DNA from: Acidobacteriaceae bacterium
GTDB taxonomy: Bacteria; Acidobacteriota; Terriglobia; Terriglobales; Acidobacteriaceae
Length of the DNA stretch: 35,469 nt
Direction: 5' to 3'
NCBI GenBank assembly: GCA_003156495.1
Contig: PMHC01000018.1
Coordinates: forward strand, 1 to 35,469
The translations under genes were made by a program, and so were the position numbers. This document shows positions 7,711 to 16,098 of this stretch, one piece after another. Each line of letters begins with the position of its first letter. Within the stretch, counting starts at the first letter, position 1. The notes beneath the pieces were generated by a model. The model saw nothing but the letters and a program-made list of their open reading frames with translations. It ran no database searches and was not told where the DNA came from.

Positions 7711-10700
7711 ATGAAATCAACTTACGAAGCTTTGATCGATCTTCGGCGTTTCACAATCTGCCGTGTCTGGTGGTCCTATGTGTTGTTATTGCTCGGATTG
7801 GCTAGCTATGCTGTTGCCCAAACCGATGTTTCTTCTGGTTTCTTTCCCGGAGCCATCAATATCTATGCAGGAACCGGCGGGGCTACGGCCAGCGTCACCA
7901 ACGGCGACTCGCCCACAAACGACCCTATCGGCCGCCCTACAGCCGTGGCTGTAGACAGTGAGGGAGACGTATTTTTTGCGAATAGCACCTACCAGATTTA
8001 CATGGTCTATGCAGGTGGGTCAGTGCCTCCGATACTGGCCGCGGTCACCACGAAAGCCAGTACACCTGTGACACCCGTCGAGGGCGGCATTTATAACGTT
8101 GCTAATACCAATAGCGGTCCTTACAACTCGGGCTGTTCCAGTTCCGGTGTCACCGCGGCTAAGGCATACTTCACGAGTATCTCCGCGATCTGGCTCGACG
8201 CAAATGACAATCTCTATATCGCAGACTCGGGTTGCTATACCGTAAGCGAAATTGACCACGCGACCGCGGCCGCTCATATCATCGCTGGACAGGTCGGCAA
8301 AGAAGGCACCTCTTCTACAAACGCCAAGACCAACGGACAATCTCCAACCAGCATCAATCTGGGTCAGATCACCGACGTCAAGACCGACGCCTACGGCAAT
8401 GTCTACATTGTCGACGGCAATACAAACGCGGTGGTCTATGCCATCTACATGACCAGCGCCACGGCTCCTCCCCCGGTGCTAACTGCGGAAGGAGTAACTC
8501 CAGTACAAGGCGACATCTATATCATTGCCGGTAGCATGGATAATTACTGCGGCCCTTCACCCTCAAGCCCTTGCTACCAAGATGCTCCGGCGAAGAGCAC
8601 AATCCTTTCTGAGCCACAGTCTGTTTTTGTTGACACCGCAGGGAATGTTTATATTACAGACAATTGGGAGGATGTTCTCGACATCATCTACGTGGGTGAG
8701 GTAAACGGAGCCGTTCCTCCGGTATTGGTTAACGCAGGATATAACAGTCCCACAGTGAGCGACATCTACATAGTTGCGGGTACATACAACAAGACAGCGG
8801 TTAAAGCTTGCACAGTAAAACCCTGCGGCGATGGTGGACTCGCGACCGCAGCCTATTTCAAGACGCCCTATGATGTTCTTGTAGATTCGGCTGGCAATGT
8901 GTACATAGCCGATTACGGGGACAACGCCGTTCGCAAGATCGACACTTCGGGTTATATCTCGACTATTGCTGGAATCGACAATCCCTCTTCTCCAACCGCC
9001 AAACCAGCCACCTTGACCGCCGACGGAACAGCAGCTACGCGCGCGATCCTCTATCATCCGAGCGCGATTGCCTTCGATTCCACGCAGAGCAATCTCTACA
9101 TCGCAGACTACAACGACGTGGTCTGGCAGGTGGCGGCCGCAACGCCGCAGACCATTACTTTTCCCACGCTCACCAGTCCGGTCACTTACAGTGCAACCCC
9201 CATCACGCTGGATGCGACTGTACCGAGCGGCTTGCCCGTAACCTACACGGTCTCCTCCACCAGTCCCGCCACCGTCTCCGGTACCAGCGCAAGCGGCGCT
9301 TTGAATATGACCGGCGCCGGAACCATCGCCGTCACCGCCGCGCAAGCCGGGGGCACGGTCACATCTTCCGGCACAACCACCTATTACGCTCCCGCTACCT
9401 CCCTCACCCAGGACGTAACGGTAAACAAAGCGTCGCTGACGGTGACCGCCGACAGCCTTCACATGATCTATGAGTCCTCCGTTCCCACGCTGACCTACAC
9501 CACCAGCGGTTGGATCAGCAGCTCGGATCAGTCCAGCAGCACGGTGGTCACGGGCACGCCAACCCTTTCGACCACGGCCTCCAGCACCAAAGATTCCGGT
9601 ACTTATCCCATCACGATTGACTGCTCGTCCATGGTCTCAAGCGACTACACATTCAACTGCGCCAACGGCACGATGACCATCACCGGTGCTACCAAGCAGG
9701 CGATCACCTTTCCGGCACTCTCTTCTCTGGCCACCTATGGCCAGACCAAGACCGTTGCACTGTCGGCGGCGTCCTACTCCGGTACGACCCCCACCGGGCT
9801 GGCTATTACCTACACGGTGATCAGCGGACCGGGAGCGATCTCCGGCTCCACGCTGACCATTACCGGCGCGGGAACCATCGTCGTCCAGGCCAGCCAGAAC
9901 GGCAACGACATCTATGCGGGCGCCACGCCGGTGCAGCAAAGCCTTGTCGTCAATCCCGCGCCGCTGACGGTGGTTGCGCCCTCGCTCTCGCTCCCCTACG
10001 GGACCAACATCACGACGGAGCTGGCCGCCACCGCGCCGACTATTACCGGCTGGGTAGGCACTGACAGATCGTCACTAGTAAGCGGCAGTCCCAAATACGC
10101 CACCAGCGCCAGCAGCACCTCGGACCCAGGCAGCTTTACTCTTTCGGTGGCGCAAGGAACGCTGGCCGTGGCCTCGGCGGAAGCCTCAAATTACACCTTC
10201 ACAAACTTCGTTTCCGGAACCATTACCATCACCAAGGCCAGCCAGACGATCAGCTATGTTGCGCCAACGTCGATCACATACGGCGACTACCCAACCGTCA
10301 CAGCATCCGCCAATTCGAACACAACATCCGCCACGTCTGGCCTGGCGGTCACTGTAACCGCCACCGGGGCACTGACATTAACCTCCTCCAGCGGCACTAC
10401 GTTTGATTTCAACGCCAGCGGTGCCGGCACGGCCACTATCACGCTGACCCAGGCAGGCAACGCGGATTATGCCGCCACTACGCCAGTAGTGCTGAACTAC
10501 ACGATCAAGCAGGCCCCCCTCGATATAACAGCCACCAGTTACACACGAGAGCAGGGCGCAGCGAACCCGACCTTCGCGTACACGATTGGCACAACTACCG
10601 CGGGTGCGGTCGGTGGTTTCATGAACAGCGATACCGACATTCCTTCGGTGGTCTCCGGTGTGCCTGTGCTGACTACGACAGCAACTCAGGCTTCGCCGCA

Positions 10701-11355
10701 GGGGACGTACACCATTGCGGTCGACACAAGCACGATGACTTCGACGAACTATACCTTCGTCCCCATCAACGGAAAGCTGACTGTCACGCAGTCAGGCACT
10801 TATGCAATTACCGCCAATCCCTCTTCGCTCACCATTCAACGAGGATTGAGCGCCCAATCGACGATTACGATCACCCCATCGAATGAATACCAGGGAACGA
10901 TTACGCTGACTTGCGGCACATTGCCCGCGAACGTTACTTGCACCGTCAGCCCATCTACTTACACGTTTACCGGGGAGTATGTCTCGAACGGCTACACATA
11001 TGCGGAAAACCCGCAAACGGGGACCATCACCATCAATACCACGTCCGCCACGGTGGCCGGCGCTCTGCCTGCGCATGATTCCAACCTGCGCTTGGCTGGC
11101 TTCTTCATCCCAGGTGCGCTTGCCGGCTTGTTTCTTGTCTTCGCGCGCAAGCGGATAGCCAAGCGCAGCGCCATCTGGAGCCTGTGTGCTCTGTTCATGC
11201 TTGGCGCGGGAGCGCTAGCGATTACGTCGTGCAGCGGGTCGGTTAATACTGTGGCCGCACCAGGCACCCAAACCATCACTCTCACCGGAACCGGAACCAC
11301 GCCATCAGGCGGCACGGTAACCGCGACGATTCCGCTGAGCATAACCATTCAGTAA
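7711..11355 (+). CDS. Secreted six-bladed NHL-propeller protein with MBG/Ig-like repeats
   Basis: AGGAAGG precedes the ATG. Residues 1-36 are a signal peptide or anchor ending in AVAQ. Six NHL-type blades follow (cores such as DSAGNVYIADYGDNAV and DTAGNVYITDNW, near residues 75, 155, 225, 305, 390 and 450), enough for one closed propeller. Then come Ig-like modules alternating with three MBG-type repeats near 580, 755 and 940, and a Cys-containing Ig-like domain near 1037. Two hydrophobic segments near 1127-1150 and 1155-1177, separated by a basic stretch, precede a short Thr/Gly-rich tail; the second ends in a lipobox-like AITSCSG. This architecture is common in acidobacterial surface proteins. 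Likely cell-surface binding or adhesion; the ligand is unknown. Confidence 0.85.
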   Translation: MKSTYEALIDLRRFTICRVWWSYVLLLLGLASYAVAQTDVSSGFFPGAINIYAGTGGATASVTNGDSPTNDPIGRPTAVAVDSEGDVFFANSTYQIYMVYAGGSVPPILAAVTTKASTPVTPVEGGIYNVANTNSGPYNSGCSSSGVTAAKAYFTSISAIWLDANDNLYIADSGCYTVSEIDHATAAAHIIAGQVGKEGTSSTNAKTNGQSPTSINLGQITDVKTDAYGNVYIVDGNTNAVVYAIYMTSATAPPPVLTAEGVTPVQGDIYIIAGSMDNYCGPSPSSPCYQDAPAKSTILSEPQSVFVDTAGNVYITDNWEDVLDIIYVGEVNGAVPPVLVNAGYNSPTVSDIYIVAGTYNKTAVKACTVKPCGDGGLATAAYFKTPYDVLVDSAGNVYIADYGDNAVRKIDTSGYISTIAGIDNPSSPTAKPATLTADGTAATRAILYHPSAIAFDSTQSNLYIADYNDVVWQVAAATPQTITFPTLTSPVTYSATPITLDATVPSGLPVTYTVSSTSPATVSGTSASGALNMTGAGTIAVTAAQAGGTVTSSGTTTYYAPATSLTQDVTVNKASLTVTADSLHMIYESSVPTLTYTTSGWISSSDQSSSTVVTGTPTLSTTASSTKDSGTYPITIDCSSMVSSDYTFNCANGTMTITGATKQAITFPALSSLATYGQTKTVALSAASYSGTTPTGLAITYTVISGPGAISGSTLTITGAGTIVVQASQNGNDIYAGATPVQQSLVVNPAPLTVVAPSLSLPYGTNITTELAATAPTITGWVGTDRSSLVSGSPKYATSASSTSDPGSFTLSVAQGTLAVASAEASNYTFTNFVSGTITITKASQTISYVAPTSITYGDYPTVTASANSNTTSATSGLAVTVTATGALTLTSSSGTTFDFNASGAGTATITLTQAGNADYAATTPVVLNYTIKQAPLDITATSYTREQGAANPTFAYTIGTTTAGAVGGFMNSDTDIPSVVSGVPVLTTTATQASPQGTYTIAVDTSTMTSTNYTFVPINGKLTVTQSGTYAITANPSSLTIQRGLSAQSTITITPSNEYQGTITLTCGTLPANVTCTVSPSTYTFTGEYVSNGYTYAENPQTGTITINTTSATVAGALPAHDSNLRLAGFFIPGALAGLFLVFARKRIAKRSAIWSLCALFMLGAGALAITSCSGSVNTVAAPGTQTITLTGTGTTPSGGTVTATIPLSITIQ

Positions 11356-11362
11356 TGGACGA

Positions 11363-11396
11363 TTGTGCAAGCGGCGCTGCTTTGCCGCTTGCACAA
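11363..11396 (+). terminator. Perfect 13-bp hairpin after the NHL/MBG gene
   Basis: TTGTGCAAGCGGC and GCCGCTTGCACAA are perfect inverted repeats with an 8-nt loop, starting 8 nt after the stop codon at 11355. No T-tract follows, so termination strength is uncertain, but position and perfection argue for a 3'-end element. Confidence 0.65.
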
Positions 11397-11480
11397 CCGC
11401 AACAGATTTTCTTCGATGGCATGATAAATTTTCATGCTGCACTATTCGATTCAATGAGCATGAATTACCGAGGTTTGATG

Positions 11481-12566
11481 ATGAACAAACAGCAGAAGGA
11501 TGCTTTTAAGGCTACGGTTGTCACGATATCAGCTTTGCTGTTTTTGTCCTGCATTCCATCGTTAGCACGAGGCCAACAAGCATCTACGTCTGTGTCGAGC
11601 ACGTCGTTCGCACCCAAAGCTGCGCCTGCGTTAAACCCATCAGAAACCACCGAGCACTGGGGCATTCTTCCGCTTGCAGGAAACCATCTTCATGCGCTTC
11701 CACCGTTAGCGGGCGAGAAGGACATGTTGTCCAGTTTTACTCGTGAATTGATTCAAGTTCAGTGGCGACCGAACGACCCAATCGATCTCTACGTGATCCG
11801 GCCGAAGGGTATTGTTAAACCTCCCGTGGTTCTCTTTCTCTATGGCTACCCAACCGACAGCGACAAATTCCGCAACGACGCCTTTTGCCAGAACGTCGTC
11901 AAGCACGGCTTCGCCGCGGTTGGCTTCGTTTCCGCGCTTACGGGACAGCGTTACCACGACCGCCCGATGAAGGAATGGTTCGTTAGCGAACTACAGGAAT
12001 CTCTCGCTACATCGGTTCATGACGTACAGATGGTACTCAATTATCTTGCAACTCGCGGCGACCTCGACATGAACCGCGTTGGCATCTTCGGCCAGGGTTC
12101 CGGGGGGACGATTGCCATTCTTGCGGCGGAAGTTGATCCGCGGATCAAATCTGTAGACGTGATGGACCCTTGGGGAGACTGGCCCGACTGGCTGGTCAAA
12201 TCGCCGCAGATCCCCGAAGCGGAAAGAGCCAATTATCTGAAACCTGAATTTCTGGCCAAAGTTGCGTCGCTTGATCCAATGCATTCTCTACAGCAGTTGA
12301 AAGGCCGGCCGTTCCGCTTGCAGGAAAACCTCTTTAATCTGGCGATACCTGAGACGGTTCGCAAGCAGATTGAAACTGCCGCGTCGGGAACCGCACAGAT
12401 TGTCGAGTATCACGACACCAAAGAGTATGGCGAAAAGGTCAGCGCCAATGGCAAGATGCTCGAATGGATGCAGTCGCAACTTCAGGATGCTTCACAGACA
12501 ATCACACCAAAGGAGTTTCTTGAAAAAGCTGTTGCCAACGAAAACAAGAACAGGCAGAGACAATAG
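11481..12566 (+). CDS. Exported alpha/beta hydrolase (dienelactone-hydrolase/peptidase-like)
   Basis: The frame is open from 11355, but GAGG at 11470-11473 with a 7-nt spacer favours the ATG at 11481 (361 residues). That start gives an N-terminal signal sequence with a hydrophobic core and cleavage near ARGQ. The core shows the alpha/beta-hydrolase pattern: strand VVLFLYGYP, then the nucleophile elbow GQGSGG with Ser about 207, then MDPWGDW, where an acid residue may lie. A catalytic His is probably in the C-terminal third (EYHDTKEYGE). It would act on an ester or amide in the periplasm or outside the cell; the substrate cannot be read from sequence. It is the third plus-strand gene after the binding-protein-like and NHL/MBG genes, but the hairpin upstream suggests partly separate expression. 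Confidence 0.75.
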   Translation: MNKQQKDAFKATVVTISALLFLSCIPSLARGQQASTSVSSTSFAPKAAPALNPSETTEHWGILPLAGNHLHALPPLAGEKDMLSSFTRELIQVQWRPNDPIDLYVIRPKGIVKPPVVLFLYGYPTDSDKFRNDAFCQNVVKHGFAAVGFVSALTGQRYHDRPMKEWFVSELQESLATSVHDVQMVLNYLATRGDLDMNRVGIFGQGSGGTIAILAAEVDPRIKSVDVMDPWGDWPDWLVKSPQIPEAERANYLKPEFLAKVASLDPMHSLQQLKGRPFRLQENLFNLAIPETVRKQIETAASGTAQIVEYHDTKEYGEKVSANGKMLEWMQSQLQDASQTITPKEFLEKAVANENKNRQRQ

Positions 12567-12701
12567 AAGACACCGACGCAGGCACTCCTCGCTGTACAAC
12601 ACAAGCAGTAGCAACGCCGGAGGTCATCGTGTATCTGGCAGAACTAAAATTCGCGGTGAGCCTGATAACAGGGGTATTTGCCGTACGTGGAGTCGTCGTG
12701 G
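12567..12701. other. Unassigned spacer before IS relic
   Basis: These 135 nt lie between the hydrolase stop and the left inverted repeat of the IS630-type relic. One plus-strand frame gives a short hydrophobic peptide (VIVYLAELKFAVSLITGVFA) running into the inverted repeat, possibly a scrap of a membrane-protein gene. I could not assign it. Confidence 0.3.
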
Positions 12702-12725
12702 GCCTAGGTCTCTGAGCGGATGAAG
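12702..12725 (+). repeat. Left terminal inverted repeat of the IS630-type relic
   Basis: GCCTAGGTCTCTGAGCGGAT followed by GAAG. It is the reverse complement of 13506-13529 except for one base. Confidence 0.8.
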
Positions 12726-13453
12726 TCAGTTTTTTCATAGCAGAACTTCCGTCGAGCTTTTCGGCGTGTAAACTGCCAGTTGATTTTCACTTGTTCTTGG
12801 TTCATTCTTCTGTTCCAGGTTCTGGCTTGACGTCGCAGTTCTGTCAACGTAGGGATCGAGCGGCGCCCCAAGCATTGTCGGCTGAACAGGCGGATCTCGA
12901 TCTCGGCTTGATTCAGCCAACTGCCGTGTTTTGGGGTGTAGTGAACCGTAAACCGATCTCAGAGCAAACCGCCGACTTTTTCTCCGTAACGATCGACCAG
13001 TGCTTTACGCCGGTGCGAGTTCAGATTGTCCATCACCAAGTGGATCGTGTCAGCCTACGGGGAGGCGGCAACGATCTCTACCAAGTAGTCGGCGAACTGC
13101 GCGGCGGAGCGGCTGGCCGTAATCCTGGTGAAGTTGCGGCCGGCCTTGGGCTCGACACCGCAAAAGGCGTTGGTTGTGCCGCAGCGCTCATAGCTTACCT
13201 GGACGCGGCCTCTCGTACAGTGCCGCATCCAATATCCCTGTTTCTTGCAGCGCCTGGCGATGGCGCGTACCGTCGTCACTCCCGCGCCCGAACTGGCCGC
13301 TGTCTGGACCGCGCTCTGGCTCTGGTCCAGTTGACGCAAAATCCATGCGCGTCGCAGCACACGCGCTGACTTCCGACCTTTGCGCAGCATCTCGGCAATA
13401 CGCCGACGGTTCTTCCTACTCAACGCAACATGCACTCGATGGTAGACAGACAT
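12704..13453 (-). pseudogene. IS630-family transposase, two in-frame stops and internal deletion
   Basis: Read on the minus strand from 13453, the frame continues unbroken to 12704 apart from a TAG at 13055-13057 and a TGA at 12959-12961. The N-terminus looks like the HTH region (RKNRRRIAEMLRKGRKSARV). After RAIARRCKKQGYW it jumps straight to SYERCGTTNAF, so roughly 150 residues, including the first catalytic Asp region of the DDE triad, are missing. Beyond the first stop the second Asp (HLVMDNLNSH) and the final Glu (HGSWLNQAEIEI) are still readable. The complete family protein is about 340-350 residues; this has 249 codons before its stop. A dead gene. Confidence 0.85.
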
Positions 13454-13505
13454 ACTACCAATTTGCTGTCTTTACACGGACAGACTAGTACTCGATAAGA
13501 TTCAT

Positions 13506-13529
13506 CTTCATCCGGTCAGAGACCTAGGC
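13506..13529 (-). repeat. Right terminal inverted repeat of the IS630-type relic
   Basis: CTTCATCCGGTCAGAGACCT followed by AGGC. It pairs with 12702-12725, one mismatch in 24. Confidence 0.8.
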
Positions 13530-13640
13530 ACGCTTAGGCGCTAAGCTACAACGCATTCCCGCCAACACCGTCAGATGATGCTTGCAGAACTTGGTCAGCG
13601 GGGCGTGATCGGGATGCTGATTGCCTGCCAGATAGCGGGA
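13530..13640 (-). pseudogene. Fragment of a DUF772/IS1182-like transposase
   Basis: The minus-strand translation contains RYLAGNQHPDHAPLTKF followed by CKHHLTVLAGM. This matches the well-conserved segment of DUF772-type transposases (YLAGNQ-PD-TI--FRKRHL---L). Only about 35 residues remain, wedged between the right repeat of the IS630 relic and the 3' end of the TolB-type regulator. It is too short to classify further. Confidence 0.55.
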
Positions 13641-13652
13641 GGGCGTCTCTTG

Positions 13653-15794
13653 TTATCTGTCTAAATCTGTCCGATAGATATTCACCTCTGGCGTGCGGGC
13701 GGTGACGATCGGCAGATCGCCTGGCGCCAGGCCGATCAACCGGTAATCTGCCGCCGAAATCGGCAGCAGGTTGTTGATTGTAGCGATGCGCTCCGGCTGT
13801 CCATGCGGAATGGCGATGCGGTAAATCGGACGTCCTGGCTCAAGAAAATCCTGGAAATAGAGATAGTCGCCATCATGAGAAAAGGTCGGGTCGCCGACGC
13901 CATGCGTAGTTAGCGTGCTCCAGCGCTGTGTAACCCGATCATAGAGCTTCAAGGATTTCTGGTCGAGCGGCATGGCGGCGATATAGCGGCCGTCGGATGA
14001 AAGTCTCGGACTAAACAGGCCCGCGGAACCAGGAATCTCCACCACCTTGTGGCTTTCCAAATCCAGTTGATAGATTGCTTTTGGTTGCACGTTATCCATG
14101 CGGTCCGGTGGACGGCCAAAAACAATGGAGTGCCCATCCGCGGACCAGGCCGGGTCGGCTTCATTACGATTTTCGTTGAGCACTGCAATCGGTTGCCCGC
14201 CATCCGTATCAATCAGATAAATCTTCCACGGCTTTCCGGGCTCGATTCCCATTACTGCCAACCGCTGGTTGTCGGGCGACCATTTCATGCTGAAGATCCG
14301 TAGCGGTGGCATGGTCAATTCGATGCGGTCCGAGCCATCAACGCGGCTACGCCAGAGCGAGTTGTCGGCCATATTTAGCCAAGCCACCCAACCACCATCC
14401 GGAGAAAACTCAGCTAGAACAGCCGCGCTTAAATTTTGATCGAAGACCGTAAAGGCGCTCGAATGCGGCAAGGCATGCAGGAGCTGAACTTCGGAGGTCG
14501 CGCCGAGAAAAGAGACGCGGCTGTTTCCAGGCGTCGTACTCGGAGCCTGATAGTCTAGCGGTCCGCCGGTTATCTGAAAGGGGTTGCGGCTGCCCCATTG
14601 CCACCAATGCAATTCCCGTTGCGCCCAAATCTCGTGATGGCCGTTATGCGAAGACTGAAAAACGAAATAGCGGCCGTTGCCGGTCCAGTTCCCGCAGCAC
14701 TCCGAGGCGGGCTGGCTCCAGCCGTCGAAGAGGGGATGGGCATTGGCGCCGTCGGCGTCCACTTCCCAAAGCGCCGAGGTCTGCCGTACGGCGTCGCGTA
14801 GCGTAAAACGCAGCTTGCGCCCGTCTGGTGACCAGCGTAGCCAAAAGGCCCAGCCCTGCGTTGTGAGCAGGTGGCGGGGATTGCTGCCGTTGCTGTTGAC
14901 GACTGTGAGCTCATTGCCGCTAGCCACGACGAGATGCTGCCCATCGGGCATCCAGGTTGCATCGTGCGCAAGAACGTTAGGAACCCGGCGCGCGTTTCCA
15001 CCCAGTGTTGGCACAATCCATATAGACTGTTCCGGTTCGGCTTGCAGATGACTCCGTACCAGCAGATTGGAGCCGTCCATCGAAAGTCCGCAGATCAGTG
15101 GTTCGCCAATTTCCGATGGCAGGTGAAAATAACTGATTTCGCCGTTGGCGATCAACGCGACAGCCAGAACCGGATTGCCATTATCGATAAGCGAAAAGTA
15201 AAGACGCGTTCCATCGCTGACCGAGCTTGAAAAACTTTCGACATCCAAGTCGTTTGTCAGCACGTGGCCGGAATATGTTACCTGCGCGATATTATAGGGC
15301 GCGCGAACCGGAGACCAAAGAAGCAACATTGCGCCTAGAGCTAGGCAAATCGCGGCCAATCCGGCGATCACCCATCGCGAAAGCTGGTTGAATTGAGGAA
15401 CGGTAGCTGGTGTGACTGAAACTGTAGCCGGTTCGGTCGTGGCAGGTTCAACCGGACTTACGGGAGCGATAAAGCGATAGCCGCGCTTGGCCAGGGTCTC
15501 TACAAAGCGTGGATTGTCGGCCGAATCGCCTAATGCCTCTCGCAGTTTATTGATAGCGATGCCGAGGCTGTGGTCGAAATCGACCGTGGTATCGGTGCCC
15601 CATAGCTCATGCTGTAAGGTTTCCCGAGGAACGACTTCGCCGGCGTGCTCGAGTAAGACCGCCAGCAACTTGAAAGGTTGGCTCTGCAGCCGTATACGAA
15701 TTCCGGAGCGATACAACTCGCCTGTTTCCAGATTGACTTCAAATACGCCGAATCGTACCTGGTCGATGACAGTTTTTTGCGGCTTATCTTGCAC
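13653..15794 (-). CDS. Membrane-bound winged-helix regulator with TolB-like propeller
   Basis: Residues about 12-110 form an OmpR/ToxR-type winged helix (QPFKLLAVLLEH, ELWG, INKLREALGD, KRGYRFIAP). A Pro/Thr linker leads to one transmembrane helix at about 141-160. The remaining 550 residues contain repeated PD40/TolB-propeller signatures (WSPDGRKLRFT, FSPDGGWVAWL, WSPDNQRLAVM, WSADGHSIVFG, LSSDGRYIAAM), which would lie in the periplasm. This is a one-component CadC/ToxR-like design: the propeller senses, the winged helix binds DNA at the membrane. It is divergent from a receptor gene that is followed by two glycosidase genes, so it is their probable regulator. Its 3' end abuts transposase debris but the stop codon is intact. 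Family call is firm; ligand and target are inferred. Confidence 0.88.
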   Translation of the reverse strand: MQDKPQKTVIDQVRFGVFEVNLETGELYRSGIRIRLQSQPFKLLAVLLEHAGEVVPRETLQHELWGTDTTVDFDHSLGIAINKLREALGDSADNPRFVETLAKRGYRFIAPVSPVEPATTEPATVSVTPATVPQFNQLSRWVIAGLAAICLALGAMLLLWSPVRAPYNIAQVTYSGHVLTNDLDVESFSSSVSDGTRLYFSLIDNGNPVLAVALIANGEISYFHLPSEIGEPLICGLSMDGSNLLVRSHLQAEPEQSIWIVPTLGGNARRVPNVLAHDATWMPDGQHLVVASGNELTVVNSNGSNPRHLLTTQGWAFWLRWSPDGRKLRFTLRDAVRQTSALWEVDADGANAHPLFDGWSQPASECCGNWTGNGRYFVFQSSHNGHHEIWAQRELHWWQWGSRNPFQITGGPLDYQAPSTTPGNSRVSFLGATSEVQLLHALPHSSAFTVFDQNLSAAVLAEFSPDGGWVAWLNMADNSLWRSRVDGSDRIELTMPPLRIFSMKWSPDNQRLAVMGIEPGKPWKIYLIDTDGGQPIAVLNENRNEADPAWSADGHSIVFGRPPDRMDNVQPKAIYQLDLESHKVVEIPGSAGLFSPRLSSDGRYIAAMPLDQKSLKLYDRVTQRWSTLTTHGVGDPTFSHDGDYLYFQDFLEPGRPIYRIAIPHGQPERIATINNLLPISAADYRLIGLAPGDLPIVTARTPEVNIYRTDLDR

Positions 15795-16098
15795 GATTTA
15801 AAAGCATACGCCGTATCGGTCGCAAAAGAGAAGCAATTTTCCACACGGAGTCTGCAGAAAATCTCGCGGATATGGGAGCCGAAAAGCGAGAGATAAAATT
15901 CCGTAAAGCGCTGTAAATAATTATGTTATTAGGAGAAGTCCGATTTAGGCGCAATTGATGGCAAATTGGCGCGGTATAGATTGACCAATCTTCTTCTAGG
16001 GGCGTTTCCTCATCCGTGGTTGCGAAATGGCGCGCTACAATTCCATGAATTTGCGGATGAGTAGCCGACTAGATCGTGATTTTTGGGAGGACTTTGTG
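15795..16098 (+). promoter_or_regulatory. Divergent control region of the starch locus with two palindromes
   Basis: This region lies between the regulator and the receptor it probably controls. It holds an imperfect inverted repeat at 15949-15972 (GCGCAATTG ... AAATTGGCGC) and a perfect short one at 15979-15990 (GATTGACCAATC). Between and overlapping them is a -10-like TATAGAT (15975-15981). An AT-rich block lies at about 15894-15930. These are candidate operators; no convincing -35 box at normal spacing was found. Confidence 0.35.

Larger units (their letters stand above)
12702..13529 (-). mobile_element. Decayed IS630-family insertion sequence
   Basis: An 828-bp element is bounded by 24-bp inverted repeats that match at 23 positions. 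It carries one degraded minus-strand transposase whose stop codon lies inside the left repeat, a layout usual for IS630-type elements. TA dinucleotides inside the outer edge of both repeats (12705-12706 and 13525-13526) may be the target-site remnant, since this family targets TA. Full elements are usually about 1.1-1.2 kb, so this one is internally deleted and cannot move by itself. Confidence 0.8.

Noticed and set aside
8563-9462. 299-codon minus-strand frame inside the NHL/MBG gene
   Set aside because: Gly/Arg-rich shadow of repeat-coding sequence, no recognisable domain.
9420-10790. Possible tandem DNA repeat in the MBG region
   Set aside because: Similarity is at protein-domain level only; the three repeats have diverged too far to be a DNA repeat array.
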